Assembly: GCA_003163855.1 (NCBI GenBank)
Contig: PLRJ01000162.1
Location: forward strand, 56,534-120,533
Source of the DNA: Bryobacterales bacterium
GTDB lineage: Bacteria; Acidobacteriota; Terriglobia; Bryobacterales; Bryobacteraceae
Reading direction: 5' to 3'
DNA length: 64,000 bases
Shown: piece by piece, positions 9,535 to 18,908 of the stretch
Layout of the letters: each line of letters starts with the position of its first letter
How positions within the stretch are numbered: the first letter of the stretch is position 1
Program-made: the position numbers and the translations under genes
Notes under the pieces: generated by a model
The model's input: only the letters and a program-made list of their open reading frames with translations
The model's database searches: none
Told to the model about the DNA's origin: nothing

Positions 9535-10107
9535 ATGTCTAGTTTGCAAATGGTGTTAGCCACAACTGTCTCTGTACTGCCAATACATGGACAAAGCCTG
9601 ATTCCAGATCAGGACGCTACCTTCCCTTGGTACGGAATTCGCACCCGCTCCAATCATGAACGGATGGCCGCTAATGTACTGTCCGGCAAAGGGTACGAAC
9701 ACTACCTTCCAACCTACAAAACGAAGCGCCGTTGGACCGACCGTATTGTCGAGAGCGAGCGCCCGCTTTTCCCCGGCTACGTCTTTTGCCGCTTCGATCA
9801 CAAAGCGCGGTTGCCTATTCTGACAACACCGGGCGTAGTTGCGGTGGTCGGATTCGGCAACGACCCCGCTCCCATCCAAGAGACCGAAATAGAGGCGGTG
9901 CGTACTGTTCTGCGCTCCGGTCTGGCCACCGAACCGTGTCCTTTTCTACGCGAAGGTCAGCGTGTGCGCGTGAAGCGTGGCGCTTTGGAAGGCGTGGAAG
10001 GCATACTCATGAAGAAGAAGAACGAATTCCGTATGGTGGTGTCGGTTGGTATGCTCCAGCGCTCCATTGCCGTAGAAATCGACCGTGAGTGGATCGACGC
10101 TATTTAG
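9535..10107 (+). CDS. UpxY/RfaH-like NusG-family antiterminator
   Basis: Specialised NusG paralog of 190 aa. The family binds RNA polymerase and allows read-through of long surface-polysaccharide operons. An NGN domain ('WYGIRTRSNHE', 'RPLFPGYVFCRFD', about residues 30-120) is followed by a KOW-like domain ('REGQRVRVKRGALEGVEG'). The start is the ATG at 9535, five nt after a strong CGGAGG; the track began one codon early at a TTG. It has a ~260-bp leader with no recognised element. The following operon is not a polysaccharide cluster, so it probably acts elsewhere or is a relic of a displaced locus. Confidence 0.9.
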   Translation: MSSLQMVLATTVSVLPIHGQSLIPDQDATFPWYGIRTRSNHERMAANVLSGKGYEHYLPTYKTKRRWTDRIVESERPLFPGYVFCRFDHKARLPILTTPGVVAVVGFGNDPAPIQETEIEAVRTVLRSGLATEPCPFLREGQRVRVKRGALEGVEGILMKKKNEFRMVVSVGMLQRSIAVEIDREWIDAI

Positions 10108-10137
10108 TTTCAGCTGCCTTCTTATAAAGTATTAAGC

Positions 10138-13100
10138 ATGTTGCGCGCGACGTTGATCGTCCTCGCTTGTGCTATTCCCGTCCTGCCGGCAACTCCGGAT
10201 TTCAAGCGCGATATTGCGCCCATCCTTCAACAGTCGTGTGCCCAGTGCCACGTGGGTAACGTGGTGATGGGCAAATTAAGCCTTGCCAGCGAAGCGGATA
10301 TACTGCGCGGCGGCGCTTCAGGCCCGGCCATTGTGCCGGGACACAGCCCCGATAGTCTGCTGATTAAGCGCCTGCTGGGCTTTAACGACATGGCGCGCAT
10401 GCCCATGGGTGCCGCGCCGCTTTCCAGCCCGCAGGTGGCGTTAATCCGAACTTGGATCGATACTGCGGACTTCAGTGCCATAAAAGCTTCGCCTCTGTCG
10501 GTCGCCCCGGTCGCCGCTTCCAGCGCGCCCGAATCTTCTGTCTACGCCTCGCAAGTGCGACCCATTCTCGCCACCCGCTGCTATTCCTGCCATGGTCCCG
10601 ATGTGCAGCAAAACGGACTCCGGCTAGATTCCTTGGCCGCCATCCTGAAAGGCAGCGATTCGGGCAAGGTCATTGTTCCAGGCAAAAGCCAGGACAGCCG
10701 CTTGCTGCGTCGTTTACTGGCGCAGGAACGCCCGATGATGCCTTATGGCGGCCCGGCGTTGTCCTCAAGTGAAGTGGCTGTCATTCAGAAGTGGATCAAC
10801 GCTGGCGCTCCCGGACCTGATTCAACCACGCCGCTGGCTTTGGCTAAAACTCCAAAGCATTGGGCTTACGTAAAACCGGTTCAGCCGCCCCTTCCAACGG
10901 TACGCGACGCTGCGTGGATCAAAAATCCAATTGATAACTTTGTCCTCGCCAAGCTCGAATCCGAGGGTTTGAAGCCTTCGCCCCAGGCATCGAAGACCGC
11001 TCTCTTACGGCGCGTGTATCTCGACCTTACCGGCCTGCCGCCATCTATCAAGGAGCTCGACGATTACTTGGCAGATACGGCTCCCGACGCGTATGAGAAG
11101 GTCGTGGACCACTTGCTTGCTTCTCCCCACTACGGTGAGCGTTGGGCGCGCCCGTGGCTTGACCTGGCGCGCTATGCCGATAGTAACGGCTATGAAAAAG
11201 ACCGTATTCGCACAGCCTGGGAGTATCGCGACTGGGTGATTCGCGCTCTGAACTCCGGCATGTCCTTCCGCGATTTCACCATTCAGCAAATTGCCGGCGA
11301 CATGCTGCCGAATCCAACCAAAGACCAATTGATTGCCACCGGCTTTAACCGCAACTCGATGCTAAACCAGGAAGGCGGCATCGATATCAACGAGTATTAC
11401 TGGTACAGCCTGGTCGATCGGGTAAACACCACCGCTTCTGTTTTTCTCGGCTCCACGCTGGGCTGCGCGCAATGTCATAACCACAAGTTCGATCCTTTCC
11501 TGCAGAAGGATTACTATCGCTTTCTCGCTTTTTTCAACAATCTCGAGCACAAAGGAGTCGGCGTGGGCGACCGCTGGATGGATGAGCCCGAAATGGAACT
11601 GCCGACGCCTGACCAGGCGAAGCGGAGTGCCGAGATTAAAGCCGGCATCGGCAAGTTGGAAGATGTCTTACACACCCAAACCGCCGGGTTGAATACAGCG
11701 CAGCAGACGTGGGAAGCGCAGATGAAAGCGGCGGAATCGCAATGGCACCTGCTTAAGGTCACAAGCGCAAAGTCGGAAGGCGGCGCTACGCTTACGCAGC
11801 AGGCCGGCGGTTCCATTCTGGCGTCAGGCTCCAATCCGCAGGCTGATACTTACACGCTTGAGGCGACCAACGAACTGGCGGGCGTTACCGCCATTCGCCT
11901 TGAAGTATTGCCTGACACCAGCCTCCCGCACAACGGTCCGGGCCGCGACCCCGAAGGCAACTTCTTCCTGAGCGACTTCGAAGTGCGCACCGGCGCCGAC
12001 CATCATCTTGTCGCCTGGAAGGCAGCGGAAGCCGATGAATCCCAGGATGGCTACGGCATTGGCGGCGTGGTGAAGAAGGGCACCGGCTTATCAGGCTGGG
12101 CCATTGAAGCCCGCCCCGATGCTGCCGGCTTGCGCAGGCAGGCTGTGTTCATTTCCAGCGAAGCGCTGCCGGTTGGTCCCTTAACTATCACCATGAAGCA
12201 TTTGATGCGCCGCTCGTCGCGCAACATCGGATGCTTTCGTCTAAGCGCGACCACTTCCGCCGATCCTAAGTTCATCGTCCAGCTTCCGGCGCGCGATCGC
12301 CCTTTGCTCACGCTGAGTAACGAAAAACGCAGCACCGAGCAAGCGGCAAAGCTGAGCGCAGACTATCGGCAAGTTGCTCCTTCGCTCGACCCCGCTCGTC
12401 AACAGATCGCTAGCTTGCAGCAAGACCTGCAGAAACTCGGCATCGCCACCGCTATGGTGATGGCCGAGAAACCGACCTTCTTGCGCCCGGCCGCCTATAT
12501 TCGCGAACGCGGCACCTTCACTAGTCCAGGCGAACTGGTGTATGCCGATGTTCCGTCGGCGCTCGGCACGCTACCGAAAGATGCCATGCCCAATCGGCTG
12601 GGTCTGGCGCAGTGGCTGGTTAGCGATGACAATCCACTTACGGCTCGTGTAGCAGTGAACCATTTCTGGGAAACAATCTTCGGCCACGGCATTGTCGAAA
12701 CCAGCGAAGACTTCGGCACGCAAGGTGACCCGCCGTCGCATCCCGAACTGCTCGATTGGCTGGCCACCGAATTCATGCACGATGGCTGGGACATGAAGAA
12801 GATCCAGCGGCTGATGGTGACATCGGCCACCTACCGGCAGGATTCGCGCGTCAGTCCTTCCTTGCTCGAGCGCGATCCCTACAACAAGCTTTATGCGCGC
12901 GGTCCGCGCTTCCGCGTTGAGGCCGAAACGGTGCACGATCTGGCGCTTTCTATAAGCGGCCTGTTGAGCGGCAAGATGTACGGCCCGGGTGTGTTTCCTT
13001 ACCAGCCGGAAGGAGTGTGGAACATTCCATACAGCTCCGACAAGTGGGTCCAGAGCAAGGGCGAAGACCAGCACCGTCGCGCGCTTTACACCTTCATTCG

Positions 13101-13485
13101 CCGCAGCGCGCCTTATCCAAGCCTGGTAACCTACGATGCGCCCAGCCGCGAGTTCTGCACAGTTCGGCGCGTCCGAACCAACACGCCGCTCCAGGCGCTC
13201 ACCAGCTTGAACGATCCGTTCTTTTTCAACGCAGCGCAGGCCTTGGCGCTGCGCATGTCGCGCGAAGGCGGCAGTTCGCTGAACGCGCGCATTGCCTACG
13301 GCTATCGCCTCACTGTTTCTCGCCTCCCAACCGCAGCTGAGTTGCAGAAGGTGTCGGCCTTCTACACACAACAACTCGCCGCTTACAAGCAGCAGCCAAA
13401 CAAGCAGGATCCGCCTGAACTATCCGCGCTTACCATGGTTGCCAACGTTCTTTTAAGCATGGACGAAACCATCACTAAGGAGTAA
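10138..13485 (+). CDS. PSD1/planctomycete-cytochrome-C protein (DUF1549/DUF1553)
   Basis: Exported protein of 1115 aa with signal peptide '[13 protein letters not shown]'. Two N-terminal planctomycete cytochrome domains each show a CxxCH haem motif (C34-H38 'CAQCH' and C148-H152 'CYSCH'). Then come DUF1549 (about 260-470, with a third CxxCH at 443-447), a middle lectin-like/coiled-coil part and C-terminal DUF1553 (about 780-1060). This family occurs in Planctomycetes, Verrucomicrobia and Acidobacteria beside DUF1501 genes, as it does here (6-bp gap). It is thought to work in extracytoplasmic redox or polysaccharide breakdown; no exact reaction is established. Confidence 0.92.
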   Translation: MLRATLIVLACAIPVLPATPDFKRDIAPILQQSCAQCHVGNVVMGKLSLASEADILRGGASGPAIVPGHSPDSLLIKRLLGFNDMARMPMGAAPLSSPQVALIRTWIDTADFSAIKASPLSVAPVAASSAPESSVYASQVRPILATRCYSCHGPDVQQNGLRLDSLAAILKGSDSGKVIVPGKSQDSRLLRRLLAQERPMMPYGGPALSSSEVAVIQKWINAGAPGPDSTTPLALAKTPKHWAYVKPVQPPLPTVRDAAWIKNPIDNFVLAKLESEGLKPSPQASKTALLRRVYLDLTGLPPSIKELDDYLADTAPDAYEKVVDHLLASPHYGERWARPWLDLARYADSNGYEKDRIRTAWEYRDWVIRALNSGMSFRDFTIQQIAGDMLPNPTKDQLIATGFNRNSMLNQEGGIDINEYYWYSLVDRVNTTASVFLGSTLGCAQCHNHKFDPFLQKDYYRFLAFFNNLEHKGVGVGDRWMDEPEMELPTPDQAKRSAEIKAGIGKLEDVLHTQTAGLNTAQQTWEAQMKAAESQWHLLKVTSAKSEGGATLTQQAGGSILASGSNPQADTYTLEATNELAGVTAIRLEVLPDTSLPHNGPGRDPEGNFFLSDFEVRTGADHHLVAWKAAEADESQDGYGIGGVVKKGTGLSGWAIEARPDAAGLRRQAVFISSEALPVGPLTITMKHLMRRSSRNIGCFRLSATTSADPKFIVQLPARDRPLLTLSNEKRSTEQAAKLSADYRQVAPSLDPARQQIASLQQDLQKLGIATAMVMAEKPTFLRPAAYIRERGTFTSPGELVYADVPSALGTLPKDAMPNRLGLAQWLVSDDNPLTARVAVNHFWETIFGHGIVETSEDFGTQGDPPSHPELLDWLATEFMHDGWDMKKIQRLMVTSATYRQDSRVSPSLLERDPYNKLYARGPRFRVEAETVHDLALSISGLLSGKMYGPGVFPYQPEGVWNIPYSSDKWVQSKGEDQHRRALYTFIRRSAPYPSLVTYDAPSREFCTVRRVRTNTPLQALTSLNDPFFFNAAQALALRMSREGGSSLNARIAYGYRLTVSRLPTAAELQKVSAFYTQQLAAYKQQPNKQDPPELSALTMVANVLLSMDETITKE

Positions 13486-13491
13486 TGCAAC

Positions 13492-14919
13492 ATGCCCGAC
13501 CGCCTTCTGGAACGCACCCGCCGCCACTTCTTCAAACAAGCGGGCTTCGGTATTGGCACGGCTGCATTGGCTGGGCTGCTGGATAACCAACTGCTTGCCA
13601 CTGACGCTGCCGGCACCGCAAAAGCGCCCATGTTCCCAGCCAAGGCCAGGAGCATTATCTACCTGTTCATGGCCGGCGCTCCATCACAGGTGGACCTGCT
13701 CGATCCTAAACCGCTGCTCCAGAAATACGATGGCCAGAACGTTCCCGATGAACTGACCAAAGGCGAGCGCTTCGCCTTTATCAAGGGCAAGCCGCGCCTG
13801 CTGGGTTCACCATATGAATTCACGCGGCATGGCGACTCCGGTGCCGAGATTTCCGAACTCCTTCCTCACTTGGCAAAGGTCTCGGGCGACATCGCCATCG
13901 TTCGATCGATGCACACCACCCAGTTCAATCATGCGCCCGCCCAGATCTTCATGAACACCGGCTTCCAGATCATTGGCCGTCCCAGCATGGGTTCGTGGAT
14001 GACCTACGGCCTGGGCAGCGAGTGCAAAGATCTGCCCGGCTTCGTCGTCCTTATCTCCGGTGAGAACCAGCCGGATGGCGGCAAAGCCTGCTGGGGCAGC
14101 GGCTTCCTGCCCACTCTGTATCAAGGTGTTGAGTTTCGTTCGCAGGGCGAACCGGTCCTGTTCCTGAACAATCCCGAGGGCGTTTCCGACAACGCGCGCC
14201 GTGCTTCGCTCGATCTGTTGAAAGACCTGAACGACATGCATCTGGCCGAAAACGGCGACGCCGAAATTCGCACCCGCATCGCTTCTTATGAGATGGCCTA
14301 TCGCATGCAATCGAGCGTACCCGACTTGGTGGACATCAGCAGAGAACCGGCCTCCGTTCATGAACTCTACGGCACCCAGCCCGGCAGGAAATCGTTCGCC
14401 AACAATTGTCTGCTGGCGCGCCGGCTGGTGGAACGCGGCGTCCGCTTTGTCCAGCTTTACCATCGCGGCTGGGATAACCACGGCACGTCGAGCCATGACG
14501 ACATCGTCAATCGGCTGCCCGATCTTTGCCAGGAGACCGACCAGGCTGCAGCCGCTTTATTGACCGATTTGAAGCAGCGCGGTCTCCTCGATTCCACCAT
14601 CGTCGTTTGGGGCGGGGAATTCGGCCGAACGCCGATGAACGAAGCCCGCAACAATTCGAAATTCCTGGGCCGCGACCATCACCCGCGCGCCTTCAGCATG
14701 TGGATTGCCGGCGGCGGCTTCAAACCCGGCATCACCTTTGGCAAGACGGACGAGCTTGGCTACAACATTGCCGAAGATCCGGTGGACGTGCACGATCTCC
14801 ACGCCACCATCCTGCACCAGATGGGTATGGATCACACGAAGCTCACCTATCGTTTCCAGGGACGCGATTTCCGCCTGACCGATGTAGCCGGCAACGTAGT
14901 TGAAAAATTGATCGCGTGA
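13492..14919 (+). CDS. DUF1501 sulfatase-like protein with Tat signal
   Basis: Alkaline-phosphatase-superfamily-like DUF1501 protein of 475 aa. The N-terminus '[19 protein letters not shown]' is a twin-arginine signal, so it probably folds before export. Family landmarks include '[16 protein letters not shown]' and '[11 protein letters not shown]', the latter the region expected to carry metal ligands. It follows the haem protein by 6 bp in the classic DUF1553-DUF1501 pair and overlaps the GNAT start by one base. The biochemical role of the pair is not established. Confidence 0.9.
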   Translation: MPDRLLERTRRHFFKQAGFGIGTAALAGLLDNQLLATDAAGTAKAPMFPAKARSIIYLFMAGAPSQVDLLDPKPLLQKYDGQNVPDELTKGERFAFIKGKPRLLGSPYEFTRHGDSGAEISELLPHLAKVSGDIAIVRSMHTTQFNHAPAQIFMNTGFQIIGRPSMGSWMTYGLGSECKDLPGFVVLISGENQPDGGKACWGSGFLPTLYQGVEFRSQGEPVLFLNNPEGVSDNARRASLDLLKDLNDMHLAENGDAEIRTRIASYEMAYRMQSSVPDLVDISREPASVHELYGTQPGRKSFANNCLLARRLVERGVRFVQLYHRGWDNHGTSSHDDIVNRLPDLCQETDQAAAALLTDLKQRGLLDSTIVVWGGEFGRTPMNEARNNSKFLGRDHHPRAFSMWIAGGGFKPGITFGKTDELGYNIAEDPVDVHDLHATILHQMGMDHTKLTYRFQGRDFRLTDVAGNVVEKLIA

Positions 14920-15440
14920 TGCTCTACATCCGTCCTGCCACGCGCGCCGATGTGCCTCAGATCAGGAAGTTGATTTTCGAGCTGGCAGAATACGAAAAAC
15001 AACCCGAGGCAGCCGTCGCAACCGAAGAAGATCTGTTGCGAGACGGCTTTGGGCCTGAGCCGTATTTCCAGTGCGTGATGGCCGAGTGGCACGGGGACAT
15101 CGCCGCGTTCGCTCTCTATTTCTTTCAATATTCCACCTGGGAAGGCCGCCCGGCCTTGTACCTGGAGGATCTCTTCGTGCGGCCGGCCTTTCGCAAGCTG
15201 GGAATCGGCAAGGCGCTGCTGCAGCACTTGGCGCAGCTCGCTATCGAGCGTAATTGCACGCGTTTTCAGTGGGAGTGTTTGGATTGGAACCAGCCGTCGC
15301 TCGATTTCTACGAGAGCATGGGCGCAGAGGTTCTCCGCGAGTGGCTGAATTTGCGACTCGGGAGGCAGGCGATTGAGGCGCTGGCTCATTCAACCGGCAC
15401 CGAGCCAGCCACGACTCACGATGATTACCGCGCTACCTAG
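14919..15440 (+). CDS. GNAT-family N-acetyltransferase
   Basis: Acetyl-CoA-dependent acetyltransferase of 173 aa, similar to the diamine/spermidine acetyltransferase branch: 'IRPATRADVPQIRKLIFELAEYE' at the N-terminus, 'LYLEDLFVRPAFRKLGIGKAL' as motif A (CoA binding), and 'WECLDWNQPSLDFYESMGA' as motif B. The ATG at 14919 overlaps the upstream TGA (TGATG); a GTG at 14916 is also possible. It is likely cotranscribed with the DUF1501 gene through termination-reinitiation. The substrate is unknown; an amine or amino acid would fit this branch. Confidence 0.86.
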   Translation: MLYIRPATRADVPQIRKLIFELAEYEKQPEAAVATEEDLLRDGFGPEPYFQCVMAEWHGDIAAFALYFFQYSTWEGRPALYLEDLFVRPAFRKLGIGKALLQHLAQLAIERNCTRFQWECLDWNQPSLDFYESMGAEVLREWLNLRLGRQAIEALAHSTGTEPATTHDDYRAT

Positions 15441-15511
15441 TGGCAGGAATCAAAAGCCGAGGGCCGCCGAACCAGTGAGCCTTTGCCTCACCCGCTGCCA
15501 AGCGCAAACCG

Positions 15512-16984
15512 TCACTCTGCATCCCCGGTCAGTCGTTTCATCGGCCCATTACAAACCGCCAGAACCACGGCAAGAACAACCGCCGCTATACCAACGCTCC
15601 CAAACAGCTTCGGCAACGGCATCGTCTCAAACACCGAGGCCAAACGCCCGCTGATGTAATCCCCCACCGAAATCGCCAGGAAAAACACCCCCATAATCAG
15701 CCCCGCAATCCGCTGCGGAGCTAGCTTCGTCATCGCGCTCAATCCTACCGGACTCAAACACAGCTCGCCAATCGTCTGCAGCAGATACGTCATCGTCAGC
15801 CATATCGGACTCACGCCCGACTTTGCCGCAATCGGCACCAAAATAATAAAACTGAGCCCCGCAAACAGCAAGCCAATAGCAAACTTCATCGTGCTCGAAG
15901 GGTTTCGTTCTCCCAGCTTCACCCACAGCCACGCAAAAATAGGCGCGATCGCGATGACAAACAACGCCGGCAGCGATTGGAACCAACCGGCCGGAAACGG
16001 CTGCGACATCCCAAACACCAGGCGGTTCGTCCTGCGCTCGGCAAACAGATTCAACGTCGAGCCCGCTTCTTCATAAATCGACCAGAACAACGCCGCCGCC
16101 GCAAACAGCACAAAGATCGCTATCAACCGGCCGCGCTCCTCTTTGCTCCACTTTCCGAACGTCAACATACCCGCAAAAAGAACCACCACAATGGTGGTCA
16201 GCATCACGCCAAAACCCGATGACAGCGATTGAATCGACAGCGTCCCGTCGTACGCCAGCTTGCCGCCAATGCCCATCACCAGCAGGAAAGCGGTCACGCC
16301 CAGCCGGAATCGTAACCGTTCCGGCGCTTTCACCACCGGCGCCGCGCCTGCCGTGCCCAACGTGCGTCCGGACAGCGCGTATTGCACCACGCCGATGGTC
16401 ATGCCTATGCCGGCCAGCCCGAATCCATAATGCCAGTTGATGTTCTCCCCCACATAACTGCAAACAAGCGGCGCAGTAAAGGCACCCAGGTTGATTCCGA
16501 TGTAGAAGATGGAAAAGCCCGCATCCCGTCGCGCATCATGCTTCCGGTAAAGCTGCCCCACCATGGTGCTTACGTTCGGCTTTAGCAGTCCCGTTCCGGT
16601 AACTATCAGCGCCAACCCCAGAAAAAAAGTGACAACGCTGGGAAACGCCATGCTGAAATGTCCCAGCGCGATGATGATGCCACCCGCCAGCACAGCTCGG
16701 CGCGCCCCTAGAATCTTGTCCGCAATCCATCCGCCTGGCAGGGCCAGCAGATAAACCATGCCCGTGTACAGCCCATAAATCGCACCGGCTTCAGGCGTTG
16801 CAAAGCCCAGCCCCTTGCGCGCAACCGGCGCGGTCATAAACAAAATCAGCAGCGCGCGCATGCCGTAATAGCTGAATCGCTCCCATAACTCCGTTAGGAA
16901 CAGCGTGCGTAATCCAACCGGATGCCCGAAAAAACCTGCATCCCGCTTCTGCGATTCAATCGGCTGCTCAAGTGTTTGGTCGAT
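15512..16984 (-). CDS. POT/PTR-family proton-coupled peptide transporter, probable AUC start
   Basis: Inner-membrane di/tripeptide:H+ symporter of about 490 aa with 12-14 hydrophobic segments. The track ORF begins at an internal Met (16861), which would delete the family signature: the upstream in-frame sequence encodes 'TELWERFSYYGMRALL', containing the ExxERFxYYG motif of TM1. The frame opens after a TAA at about 17000 and contains no ATG, GTG or TTG before the signature. The best-placed codon after GGAGGAG is ATC (16984-16982), with CTG at 16999 as the alternative. Either an AUC start or a base error is implied. Divergent from the TIR gene. Confidence 0.85.
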   Translation of the reverse strand: MDQTLEQPIESQKRDAGFFGHPVGLRTLFLTELWERFSYYGMRALLILFMTAPVARKGLGFATPEAGAIYGLYTGMVYLLALPGGWIADKILGARRAVLAGGIIIALGHFSMAFPSVVTFFLGLALIVTGTGLLKPNVSTMVGQLYRKHDARRDAGFSIFYIGINLGAFTAPLVCSYVGENINWHYGFGLAGIGMTIGVVQYALSGRTLGTAGAAPVVKAPERLRFRLGVTAFLLVMGIGGKLAYDGTLSIQSLSSGFGVMLTTIVVVLFAGMLTFGKWSKEERGRLIAIFVLFAAAALFWSIYEEAGSTLNLFAERRTNRLVFGMSQPFPAGWFQSLPALFVIAIAPIFAWLWVKLGERNPSSTMKFAIGLLFAGLSFIILVPIAAKSGVSPIWLTMTYLLQTIGELCLSPVGLSAMTKLAPQRIAGLIMGVFFLAISVGDYISGRLASVFETMPLPKLFGSVGIAAVVLAVVLAVCNGPMKRLTGDAE

Positions 16985-17044
16985 GGCGCACTCCTCCAGT
17001 TAATGTAGTCGATCCAACTGTTCACAGGCGATATTATCTTCTGC

Positions 17045-18808
17045 GTGGTCTTCATCAGCTACGCCCGCAAGGATTACTATTTTGCTGAGTCGCTAGCTTT
17101 CCATTTGCAACGCTATCGCGTTCCGGTCTTTCTCGACGCCAAAGACCTGGCGCCCGGCATCGACTGGCAGCAGCAGCTCGAGGCCGCTCTCGACACCGCA
17201 TCCTGTGTTCTGCTCGTCGCTTCGCCCGACAGCGTGAAGCGTCCCGCGGTCCGCATGGAGTGGGAGCGCGCCATCAAGACCGGCCGCCGCATCATTGTCG
17301 TTCTGTTTCGCAAAACCGTCCTCCCGCCCGAACTGACCGGCTATCAACGGGTCGATTTCCGCGCCCGCTTCGACACTGGATTGCACGCTCTCATTCAACT
17401 CCTCGCCGGCCAAACGCCGGACCGCCCGGCAAGCACATTCCTGACCTTCCCGCCCTGGATTTTAATCATCACGCTCACCCTGCTGGTGCCGCTGCTCAGC
17501 TACTTCGCCCTCGCCGACTGGAGCACCGGCCACCAGGGCCACGCCACCGGCAACGACATCTTCCTCTGGATAATGCTGCCGTTCTTTGCGGCCGGCTTCC
17601 TCTGGTTTCTCTGCCTGTCTTTCCTGCGCCGCCGCATGGGCATGACTCACCTGATGGCCTGCTTCGCTTTTCCCGCCATTTGGAGCATCTACCCGCTGCT
17701 CCGCTACTGGATCGCCGGTCCGGCAAATCTCCCCGCTGTCTGGCAAACCGCCGTCACCACCAATCCCTTGCCGATGGAGTTGTCCTCCGCCCTCACTCTT
17801 ATCGGCGTCGGTTCCATTTTGCTGGTTCAACCAGAAGACTTGCTGCGCTGGACGCCCACCGGAAAAGCATGGGGCTGGTACCGCCGTCGGCGCTTGCTGG
17901 TTGCCGCCGGTCCCGATCGTCCCTCGCCTCTCCGCCAAATCACCCGCTACGCGTTGCTGCACCATGCGGTCGATGGCCCTGCCGCCGGGCGGCTGCGCCA
18001 GTTACTCCGCAGCCTTGGCGCATCCGAGACGCTAAACGCCTCGCCGCAGGACACCACCATCCTGCTGCTCACCTCGCGCACCCAGACGCCATGGCTCAGC
18101 CAACAAACACCGCAATTGAATACAAATGTCCTAACCATCGTCGGCTCACGCATCGGTCTTCCTAACCAATTCGAATGGCTTTGGAAGCGCGAGTGGATCG
18201 ACTTCCGTCACTGGGATCTGCAGCGGCTCGATCGCAGGCGCGGCCTGCTGCAAGTGCCCGAAGCTGTCACCAACATACGTTACCCGCGCAGCGTCATGCT
18301 TGTGCACCACTTGCTGTGCGCACTGGCCGCGCTTGCCTTTTGCCTGTTTATCTTCGCCAATCCCGACTTCAACAAGCGCCCTGCTGGCGACGACGGGCCG
18401 CCGCTTGAGAGAGCGGAGTTGCTGTTCATTTCAGCCATTTGCATCTGGGGTGGAGTCGTCGCCCAGCGCTTTCTCAATCGCACGGTTTCGGAGCAGGGCT
18501 TTGACATATCCTGGAAACGATTTCTTCTGCCTGCCACTTGCGCCTATGCGATATCGGCCATCTATCGCGCATTCACTCGGCATGCACCTATTTGGCGCTT
18601 GCTCCCGGTCATGGCTTTTCTTGTGGCTTTTCCATTCTTGTTAGCAGGCAGACGCCTGCAATTCAACTTCTGGTTTCCATCTCCGGGAACGAGCAAGCCG
18701 GGAAACACACCCCGCCTTGCTGCGGGAAGGCAGTGGCAAACCCTCCTATGGGCAACCGTCTACATGTTTGTGTGGGCCTACATCCTAGGCATTTACGACA
18801 CGGACTAA
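17045..18808 (+). CDS. TIR-domain membrane protein, TIR-4TM-TIR-like-4TM
   Basis: 587-aa protein starting at a GTG. Residues 1-125 are a TIR domain ('VFISYARKDYYFAESLAFHL', 'LAPGIDWQQQLEAALD', 'VLLVASPDSV', 'EWERAI'); the Glu there sits where TIR NADases keep their catalytic residue. About four hydrophobic helices follow (140-265), then a soluble stretch of ~150 residues, then about four more helices (420-585). The soluble stretch contains 'DTTILLLTSRTQTPW' and ends 'REWIDFR', mirroring 'ASCVLLVASP' and 'QRVDFR' of the first TIR, so I read it as a degenerate second TIR. TIR proteins act in signalling, NAD cleavage or defence; no partner gene is adjacent. Confidence 0.82.
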   Translation: MVFISYARKDYYFAESLAFHLQRYRVPVFLDAKDLAPGIDWQQQLEAALDTASCVLLVASPDSVKRPAVRMEWERAIKTGRRIIVVLFRKTVLPPELTGYQRVDFRARFDTGLHALIQLLAGQTPDRPASTFLTFPPWILIITLTLLVPLLSYFALADWSTGHQGHATGNDIFLWIMLPFFAAGFLWFLCLSFLRRRMGMTHLMACFAFPAIWSIYPLLRYWIAGPANLPAVWQTAVTTNPLPMELSSALTLIGVGSILLVQPEDLLRWTPTGKAWGWYRRRRLLVAAGPDRPSPLRQITRYALLHHAVDGPAAGRLRQLLRSLGASETLNASPQDTTILLLTSRTQTPWLSQQTPQLNTNVLTIVGSRIGLPNQFEWLWKREWIDFRHWDLQRLDRRRGLLQVPEAVTNIRYPRSVMLVHHLLCALAALAFCLFIFANPDFNKRPAGDDGPPLERAELLFISAICIWGGVVAQRFLNRTVSEQGFDISWKRFLLPATCAYAISAIYRAFTRHAPIWRLLPVMAFLVAFPFLLAGRRLQFNFWFPSPGTSKPGNTPRLAAGRQWQTLLWATVYMFVWAYILGIYDTD

Positions 18809-18908
18809 CCGACCTGAGCTGGTACTGTCGCCAAACCATTACGGTCAAACTAGGCGCAATTGACCCGCCTTCAGGGTCATTGTTAGTCTCGAGCAGAAAC
18901 CCCCTCTT

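Noticed and set aside
18860-18885. TGACCC...GGGTCA hairpin after the TIR gene
   Set aside because: Short 6-bp stem with no U-tract; not enough for a terminator call.
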